Shown here: positions 56,758-64,000 of the stretch, piece after piece
Position numbering within the stretch: position 1 is the first letter of the stretch
How the letters are laid out: the number at the start of each line of letters is the position of its first letter
Source: Mytilus edulis
Lineage: Eukaryota > Mollusca > Bivalvia > Mytilida > Mytilidae
DNA: 64,000 nt
Direction of reading: 5' to 3'
Assembly (NCBI RefSeq): GCF_963676685.1
Contig: NC_092349.1
Location: 35,074,293 to 35,138,292, forward strand
The notes under the pieces: model-generated
What the model was told of the DNA's origin: nothing
Seen by the model: only the letters and a program-made list of their open reading frames with translations
Databases searched by the model: none
Position numbers and translations under genes: made by a program

Positions 56758-56981
56758 AAGAGGGACGAAAGATACCAAAGGGACATTCAAACTCATAAAT
56801 CTAAAACAAACTGACAACGCCATGGCTAAAAATGAAAAAGACAAACAGAAAAACAATAGTACACATGACACAACATAGAAAACTAAAGAATAAACAACAC
56901 GAACCCCACCAAAAACTAGGGGTGATCTCAGGTGCTCCGGAAGGGTAAGCAGATCCTGCTCCACATGTGGCACCCGTCGTG
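56758..56981. mobile_element. 224-bp insertion with 9-bp target duplication in the satellite
   Basis: TTATATTAA is duplicated at 56749-56757 and 56982-56990. The paralogous site at 58475 is empty (TTAGTTATATTAAATCGCCC). The insert starts AAGAGGGACGAAAGATACC and ends GCACCCGTCGTG; a fragment of the same family is at 33635-33735. Confidence 0.8.
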
Positions 56982-57227
56982 TTATATTAAATCACCCAAT
57001 AAAATCATTGTCAATATAAAAATCACAAAAATAAACCTTAACCAAGTAAAACACCACTGAGAACACTAACCATAAATTTTCAGTCCTTTGTTTTAAAAAG
57101 GAAATGATATACTGTTTTACCTCTGTGTTTCTATCAGTCTGTATGTTTGGTCATCCAAAACAAATTTGTCACATTTTCCTCAGGAACTATAAATCAGAGC
57201 ATCTTGAAAATTTTCACACATTACAAA

Positions 57228-58470
57228 AACAAGTAATCATGAAATCAGATATACAAACAGAAGTAATAATGAAATTACAAAATACCAACATCAGTAATCA
57301 TGATATCATGCTTTACCTTTTGGAGTCATCATGAAATCATACAATACCAAAAGGAGTTTCATGAAGTCACACATTAACAAAAGGAGTAATCATGAAATCA
57401 TACTAAAACAAAAGTAGTAATCATGAAAGCATACTATAACAAAAGGAGTTATCATGAAATCAAACTATCAAAAAGGAGTTATCATGAAAGCATACTTAAA
57501 CAAAAGGAGTAATCATGAAATCATACTATAACAAAAGGAGTAATAATGGAATCATACTAGAACAAAAGGAGTAATCATCAATTCATACTATAAAAAAGGA
57601 GTAATCATGAAATCATACTATAACAAAAGGAGTTATCATGAAATCAAAAACTACCAACAGGAGTTATCATGAAATCAAAAACTACCAACAGGAGTAATCA
57701 TGAAATCATACTATAACAAAAGGAAAAAAAGAAGTAGCAATGAAATCATACTAAAACAAAAGGAGCAATCATGAAATCAAACTATAAAAAAGGAGTTATC
57801 ATGAATTCATACTATAACAGAAGTAGTAATTATGAAATCACACAATACCAACAGAAGTAATCATGAAATCATACGTAACTAACAGGAGTAGTCATGAAAT
57901 CATACGTAACTAAGAGGAGTAATGATGAAATCATACGTTACTAACAGGAGTAATCAAGATATTACACAATGGCAATTGTAGGAATCATGAAATCATGCAA
58001 TAACAACATCAGTAATCATGATATCACACACATTTTGGAGTTATTATGAAGTCACACTATACCAAAAGGAGTAATCATGAAGTCACACTATAACAAAAGG
58101 AGTAATAATGAAGTCACACTATAACAAAAGGAGTAATAATGAAGTCACACTATAACAAAAGGAGTAATAATGAAGTCACACTATAACAAAAGGAGTAATC
58201 ATGAAGTCACACTATAACAAAAGGAGTAATCATGAAGTCACACTATAACAAAAGGAGTAATAATGAAGTCACACTATAACAAAAGGAGTAATCATGAAGT
58301 CACACTATAACAAAAGGAGTAATCATGAAGTCATACAATACTAACAGAAGTAATCATGAAATCATTTAATACCAACAGGAGTAATCATGAAGTCACCCCA
58401 TACTTAAAGAAGTTATCAGGAAACCACACAATACCAACAGCAGTCATAATGAATCACACAAAAACCAACA
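57228..58470 (+). repeat. 31-bp satellite, block 2
   Basis: About 40 units, here mostly CACTATAACAAAAGGAGTAA plus TAATGAAGTCA. The last third (58030-58330) is highly uniform. Preceded by a copy (57085-57225) of the non-satellite leader at 55140-55262, and followed by a copy (58475-58570) of the trailer at 56983-57080. Confidence 0.95.
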
Positions 58471-58589
58471 TTAGTTATATTAAATCGCCCAATAAAATTA
58501 TAGACAATATAAAAAAAACATAAACCAAATAAAACCCCAATGAGAACACTAACCATAATTTTTCAGTCTATGAAATATAAGAGATTTAC

Positions 58590-61500
58590 CTGAAATAGAA
58601 CAAATATTAATTGAGTCCTTTTAAACCAGACATAATCAATGGCACAGAAACCTTATTCTTAAATTTTATATCACCATACGAGTATATATTACCGTCCAAA
58701 TACACTGTTAACAACAAAAATAAAATAGATGGATATAGAGGAATATTGCTAGCAGTCTCAAATACATACATCTCATCACAAGTAACTGAATTTGACACAG
58801 ACTTCGAAATAATCTGGGCAAAAATAACATATCTAAACAATAAAACACTACACTAATGTGCATACTATAGACCACCTCCAGATAAAGGGGAATCATTAGA
58901 AAACATTCGTATCTTTTCTAATACTGCGTGCAAAAATCAAATGCAAACATCTGGCTAAGTGGTGACTTTAATCTTGGCCACATATAAAGGGAGAAAAATT
59001 TGATAGTACTTAACAAATTAACCTGACTCAGCATTACACCAACAACTGCTTAATATTCATGATGATAATAATTTAGCACAAGTAATAAACAAGAAAACCA
59101 GAAATTATAGAACTTTGGACTTACTGTGCATGACAAATCTATCCTTTGTCAATAGAATTGAGACCCTTCCACCTATGGTGACCATGACATTGTCTTTTGT
59201 GAAATAAAGTTTGATATACCATCATCAAAACAACACCCACATAAGTAAAAAAGCAGATTGGGAGAACATAAAGAAATATCTCATTCTAACACATGATTAT
59301 TTGAAAGTGAACAGGACAAATATGACTGTCGATGATCTATGGATCTCATTTAAAACCAAAACGACAGAAACCACCAATAAAAATATACCAACGAAAGAAA
59401 ATGGAGAAAAAAAACCCCAAAATTACCATGGGTAAATAAAGACCTAAAAATATTCATCAGAATCAAAAACAAACTTTACAAAAAGAAAAATCATGGCTCA
59501 TCATACAACAATACATACAAAGAGATAAAGACCAAAAATCAAATAGAGATGAGAAAAGCATACTGGGCATCCATTGAAAATATGATATTTGACATCGACA
59601 TAAAAGAACCAGACCAGCAATGTTTCAGCAAGCAACCCAAAAAGCTATACTCATATATAAGAAGCCAAAGTAATGAGAACGCAGACATTGCATCTTTACG
59701 AAGTGAAGGTACCCTTCATAGCAACCCCTCTGAAAAAGCCAACATCATAAACAAGAAATTCCAATCTGCTTTCACATCAGAAACAAATATAGAAATACCA
59801 AAGAAAGAACCTAGTTCACACCCTAAAATGGAAAAAATAAACAGCAGTCGAGAAGGAGTATATAAACTAATAAAAGATATAAACACAAACAATACTATTT
59901 GATACTATTGCTGGCAAAATACCGAAGAAAAACATCGAAATAACTTCAGATATTCTTAAAATGATCTTTAGCAAATCTCTTGAAACAGGTAAAGTACATT
60001 TAGAATGGAACCATGCTAACGTTACATCAGTATTTAAAAAAGGAGACAAACATCATCAGGAAATTACAGACTAATATCACTCAACTGAATCTCATGTTAA
60101 TTAGCCGTTTCAGAATCTAAAGAATCATGGGTAATTTCATTGTTCGTACCCCAAAATGAAAATAACGCCACGTCATTGGTTAAATTTCCATTGTTTATGA
60201 CATTTTCACCAATCAGGACGTTGTGGTGTACACTTTTGAAAATATTACCCAGGATGCATTAGATTCTGAAACGGCGAATTACTTGAACATTTACTAGCTA
60301 TAGTAACATAATGAAACACCTTGAAACATATAAAATATTATATGAACTACAACACGGATTCAGAGCTAAAAGATCATGTGAATCACAAGTAATATCTCTT
60401 GTTCACCAACTAGCTCAGAACAACGATTAAAACATACAAACTGATCTAGTAAACATGAGTTTTGCCAAAGCATTTGATAAAGTGCCACATAAACGTCTAC
60501 TTTACAAATTAAAACACTACGACATTTCAGATCAGGCAACTCATTGGATCGAATCATTCCTCTCCAACAGGACCCAAACAGTCCTTCTCGAAAACACAAC
60601 TTCAGACATAATTCCAGTAACATGAGGTGTTCCTCAGGGCACTGCACCAGGGCCAATACTCTTTCTCATATATATTAACGACCAACCTGACTCTCTAAAA
60701 CACAGCAAAATAAGACTCTTTGCAGACGACAGCATTATCTATCGGCTCATAACCTGCCAAAAACGATTGTCTTAAGAATCAAGAAGACATAGAAGCAGCT
60801 ATAAAATGGGAGAATGACTGGCTCATGTCATTCCACCCGAACAAATGTAACATCCTAAGAGTCTCAAAAAAGAAAAAAACAAATACATTTCTATTACAAC
60901 ATGTATGGTCATATCTCAGAACAAGTCCAATCAGCAAACTATCTAGGCATTACACTTTCTTCAGACCTCAAATGGAACAAACACATTCAACAATCAGCAG
61001 CAAAAGCAAATCAATCATTATTATTCATCAGACGAAATCTAAAAATTAACTCAAAATTAGTAAAGGAAAGAGCTTATCAAACTATAGTAAGACCAACATT
61101 AGAATACTGCTGCACAGTTTAGGATCCACACACCTCAGAAAATATTTATAGATTGGAACAAGAACAACGAAGAGCTGCACGATATACATTTACTTGCAAC
61201 AGATATCACAATACCAGCAGCGTATCTGAAATGCTAGAAAATCTTAATGTTTCACAAAGTCATAAACAATGAAATTGCAATAACATCGCAAGATATACTC
61301 ATAAAAAGTCAGTCTAAAACAAGATCTACCCATCAACAAACATACAGACAACTTCAATGTAACAAAGACAGTTTTGAATTTTCATTCTTCAGCCAAACAA
61401 TTAAAGATTGGAATAAATTACCACCTGATATGTCAAACCAAACCCAAACAGACAGCCTTAAGGATGCACTCACTCATAAAGTCCTCCTTAAATAATTCTC
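58590..61500 (+). mobile_element. Decayed non-LTR retrotransposon (LINE) with endonuclease and reverse transcriptase
   Basis: The plus strand, read across several frameshifts and stops, holds an APE-type endonuclease (YTVNNKNKIDGYRGILLAV, YRPPPDKGES, GDFNLGH near 58965, then a GDHDIVF block near 59175). It is followed by a reverse transcriptase with [51 protein letters not shown] at about 60625-60685 and the catalytic FADDSIIYR near 60718. The C-terminal part has NYLGITLSSDLKWNKHI and LEQEQRRAARYTF. The layout fits the Jockey/CR1/L2 side of LINEs; the clade is not resolved. The 5' end is truncated and an AT-rich tail follows the last ORF. It lies between blocks of the 31-bp satellite and is itself split by a MITE. 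Confidence 0.85.
60101..60278. mobile_element. MITE inserted in the LINE
   Basis: About 178 bp with 35-bp terminal inverted repeats differing at 4 positions; the outer 20 bases on the left are TTAGCCGTTTCAGAATCTAA. It interrupts the LINE frame between the SLN block and KLLEH-like sequence. A short TTA or TA target duplication is possible but ambiguous. Confidence 0.75.
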
Positions 61501-61639
61501 TCACCTAAACTAAATGTGCCTATTGTTTTTATCTTAATATAAAAAAAACATAAAAAATTAAAATTGTAAAAATTGTAAATTTCATAGATAAAAGAAAAAT
61601 TGTAAATTTCATAGATAAAAAAAAATTGAAATTATCTGA

Positions 61640-61792
61640 AAACAACCTAATACAGGCATATGCCGGAAAGTAATTATCAAAACGTTGACGGTATTCTGTA
61701 ACTAAAGGAGACGAGGGATACCAGTCTGCACCACAATCATCTCCTTCTACTAGTCTGAATACCAATATTCCAACATTTTTCTTACGTTTCTA
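61640..61792 (-). other. Possible orphan exon or gene fragment
   Basis: On the minus strand an acceptor-like TTTGTTTAG is followed by an open frame reading KRKKNVGILVFRLVEGDD, then CGADWYPSSPLVTEYRQ and RFDNYFPAYACIRLF. Composition (W, Y, P, D, C, mixed codons) looks like real protein rather than AT-rich noise. I do not recognise the family. It lies between the LINE 3' end and the resumed 31-bp satellite, so it may be a fragment carried by a mobile element. The donor side is weak. Confidence 0.3.
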
Positions 61793-61876
61793 AACAAAGA
61801 TTTGCAAATACTTACTAAACCGAATAATAGTTTACCAGTCTGGGCCTACGGACTAGTGGCTAACAGTGCAGAGTGC

Positions 61877-62440
61877 AATACCAACAAGAGTAACCATTTA
61901 ATCATACTATATCAACCTGAGTAATCATGAAGTCACTAAATATTAAAAGAAGTAATCATAAAACCACATTATACCAACAGGAGTAATCATGAAGTCACTC
62001 AATACTAAAAGAAGTAATCATTAAATCCCATTATACAAAAAGGAGTAATCATGAAGTCACACATAATAAAAGTAGAAATCATGAAGTAGCACAATACTAT
62101 ACTAGAAGAAGTAATCATTAAATCACACAAAAGTAAAAGAAGTATTCATGAAGTCACTCAATACTAAAAGAAGTAATCATGAAGTCACTTAATTCTAAAA
62201 TTAAAAAAAGTAATCATGAAGTCACTCAATACTAAAATTAAAAAAATAATCATGAAGTCACTCAAATTTTATAAGGAGTAATCATGGAATCACATAATAC
62301 CAACAGGAGTAATCATGAAGTCACTCAATACTAAAAGAAGTAATCATGAAAATTACTAAATACCAATTTAAGAGTAATCATGAAATCACAAGTTTACATA
62401 TTGGAGCTGTCATAAAATCACATAATACAAAAAGGAGTAT
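61877..62440 (+). repeat. 31-bp satellite, block 3
   Basis: About 18 diverged units with 'AGTAATCATGAAGTCACT' words, resuming after the LINE; a few bases continue at 62664-62700 after the MITE. Confidence 0.9.
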
Positions 62441-62447
62441 CATGTAA

Positions 62448-62655
62448 GAGGGTCTGGGTGTGGGGTCTGTTATTCTGTCAACATTTAATTTTCACCCCTT
62501 TTTTCTCTAATCATTAAAATATTAACCCCTTTTTCTCTAATCTTCAAAAAATTAACCCCTTTTTTCCTCTAATCTTCATTTGTTTTTGCCCGCTATTCTC
62601 TAATCTTCATTTTTTAAGGGCATTATTCTTTAATCATTTTACCCCATCCAAACCC
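62448..62655. mobile_element. MITE with 8-bp target duplication inside satellite block 3
   Basis: TCATGTAA duplicated at 62440-62447 and 62656-62663. Ends GAGGGTCTGGGTGTGGGG and, as complement, GGGTTTGGATGGGG. The inside is a tandem repeat of about 30 bp ('TTAACCCCTTTTTCTCTAAT'). Confidence 0.75.
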
Positions 62656-62904
62656 TCATGTAATTACACAATATCAAAAGAAGAAATAATTAAATGAGAC
62701 AATGTCAACAATAGTTATCTCTAAATAACACTATTCCAAAAGGTGAAATCATGATTCTCACAAAAATAGGGTAAATTGTTCTCCTTTCAGTGTTTGATCC
62801 TACACGAAAATTAACGTATAGTTTTTCCTGGCATTACGTCAATAGAATTTTCGAAACAAAACGTTGTACATTTTGACACTACAGAGGTACGCAAGTAATA
62901 AGTA

Positions 62905-63155
62905 ATAAAATTGAGAATGGAAATGGGGAATGTGTCAAAGAGACAACAACCCGACCAAATAAAAAACTACAGCAGAGGGTCACCAACAGGTCTTCAATGT
63001 AGCGAGAAATTCCCGCACCCGGAGGCGTCCTTCAGCTGGCCCCTAAACAAATATATACTAGTCCAGTGATAATGAACGCCATACTAATTTCCAAATTGTA
63101 CACAAGAAACTAAAATTAAAATGATACAAGACTAACAAAGGTCAGAGGCTCCTGA
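62905..63155 (-). repeat. 3' tail of the reverse transcriptase element
   Basis: AAAATTGAGAATGGAAATGG to GGTCAGAGGCTCCTGA, matching 37013-37250 closely. Confidence 0.8.
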
Positions 63156-63451
63156 AGACATTTATATGTTTGTGTATCATTAACTGTGTATAATTTGTAC
63201 CTTATCTAAAAAAAAATATGTAAGCTATTTTTACCGGTATGTGTGATGAAAGTTCTGTGTAAATAGTTTGACAAGTAGCTGTCTTATCACGACGCAATAA
63301 TTGTAAGTATTACCAAGGAATTGTATATCTTAATTACTTTCGTATTACTAGGATTACTTCATGTACTGGTTAATCCCCCCAAAAAATAGATCTATGTTTT
63401 TGCATTTTTATGCAAACAATTTCTATATTAATTAAGGTTCATGTGGACCCT

Positions 63452-64000
63452 ATGGCTAAAATGGCCGTATTTTCACCTCAAAATTTACTCTGAGTACAGG
63501 CAAACCTGTGCATCTGGAAAAGTTTTAAGGCATAGCATGCCCTAGATAAATAGAATTCAAATGCAATGTATGATTTAGAAAATTCATAACTTAATTGGAT
63601 TTTGCCGTACACTTTTTTTCGTTCCTGCAGAAGATGATAAAATTAACAAACAGTTGAGTTTACCTTGATATGGTCCACTCAGGTACACAGTTTAAATAAC
63701 CAATTATTGTCAGGTATCTATTGTCCATCTCATGTCCATGTCAAGCAATACAGCTCACTTCAATTATTACCTGTGGGGAAGTTCTCAAACCTGTTTCCCA
63801 ACTTAGTTTATTTTGGCACCTTCTGGAGGAATGAAAAAAGTGCACGGCAAAATCCTGGTAAGTTTTTATTTTTCTAAAACATAAAACATATTTGAAATTT
63901 ATTTATCTAGGGCATGCTATGCCTGAATATTTTTACAGATGCGCAGATTTGTCTGTACTCAGAGTAAATTTTGAGGTGAAAATACGGCCATTTTAGCCAT
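63452..64000. mobile_element. Foldback element with arms of about 190 bp, running to the window edge
   Basis: ATGGCTAAAATGGCCGTATT at 63452 is the exact complement of the last 20 bases of the window. Pairing continues through GGCATAGCATGCCCTAGATA and TTTTGCCGT-CACTTTTTT to about 63640/63812, leaving a centre of about 170 bp. Confidence 0.8.

Noticed and set aside
56749-56973. 74-residue minus-strand frame
   Set aside because: It coincides with a mobile insertion proven by the empty paralogous site.
55275-58470. CRISPR-like array of 31-bp repeats
   Set aside because: The repeats are contiguous with no spacers, units drift in sequence, and this is a eukaryotic genome. It is a satellite.
60366-60656. 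96-residue minus-strand frame
   Set aside because: It is the shadow of the LINE reverse transcriptase on the plus strand.

Overview
This window is AT-rich nuclear DNA of a bivalve mollusc, most likely a mussel of the Mytilus group. The genes have short exons with GT-AG introns. The introns and intergenic DNA are packed with dispersed repeats typical of mussels: the GATGTGGTAT...GCCAATGAGACAAC repeat, tRNA-derived SINEs with an ATCA tail, TATACGACC elements and many short inverted-repeat elements. The species call is inference from repeat and protein resemblance; no database was searched.

Four host genes can be reconstructed exon by exon, with every junction in phase. They form two head-to-head pairs. 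Pair 1 is a BACURD-type BTB adaptor (KCTD10/KCTD13/TNFAIP1 group; minus strand, 5 exons, 7090-13364) and IFT20 (plus strand, 4 exons, 13895-18816). Human TNFAIP1 and IFT20 are also head to head, so this looks like an ancient shared promoter. Pair 2 is a 365-residue protein made of only the clathrin heavy chain N-terminal beta-propeller (minus strand, 9 exons, 28525-43890) and SBDS, the 60S ribosome maturation factor (plus strand, 6 exons, 44212-51600). Their start codons are about 320 bp apart.

Layout: 1-7.1 kb is repeat-rich flank. The BACURD/IFT20 pair fills 7.1-18.8 kb. A repeat-dense intergenic block at 18.9-28.5 kb holds a Helentron-like element nested in another repeat, a piggyBac-like TTAA element, a tRNA SINE and several inverted-repeat elements. 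The clathrin-like gene and SBDS fill 28.5-51.6 kb and have large TE-loaded introns; one intron holds two nested elements, each with an intact 8-bp target duplication. Region 51.8-54.5 kb is a Helentron-like element whose last 0.5 kb is duplicated in tandem. Region 55.1-62.7 kb is a 31-bp-period satellite interrupted by a decayed LINE (which carries its own inserted MITE) and by two small elements with target duplications. The window ends in a long foldback element at 63452-64000.

The host genes show no joint pathway. BACURD acts in CUL3 ubiquitination, IFT20 in cilium building, SBDS in ribosome maturation, and the clathrin-like protein is unassigned. The main novelty candidates are the clathrin-propeller-only gene, the conserved BACURD-IFT20 bidirectional locus, and the layered transposon structure, where the order of insertion can be read directly.
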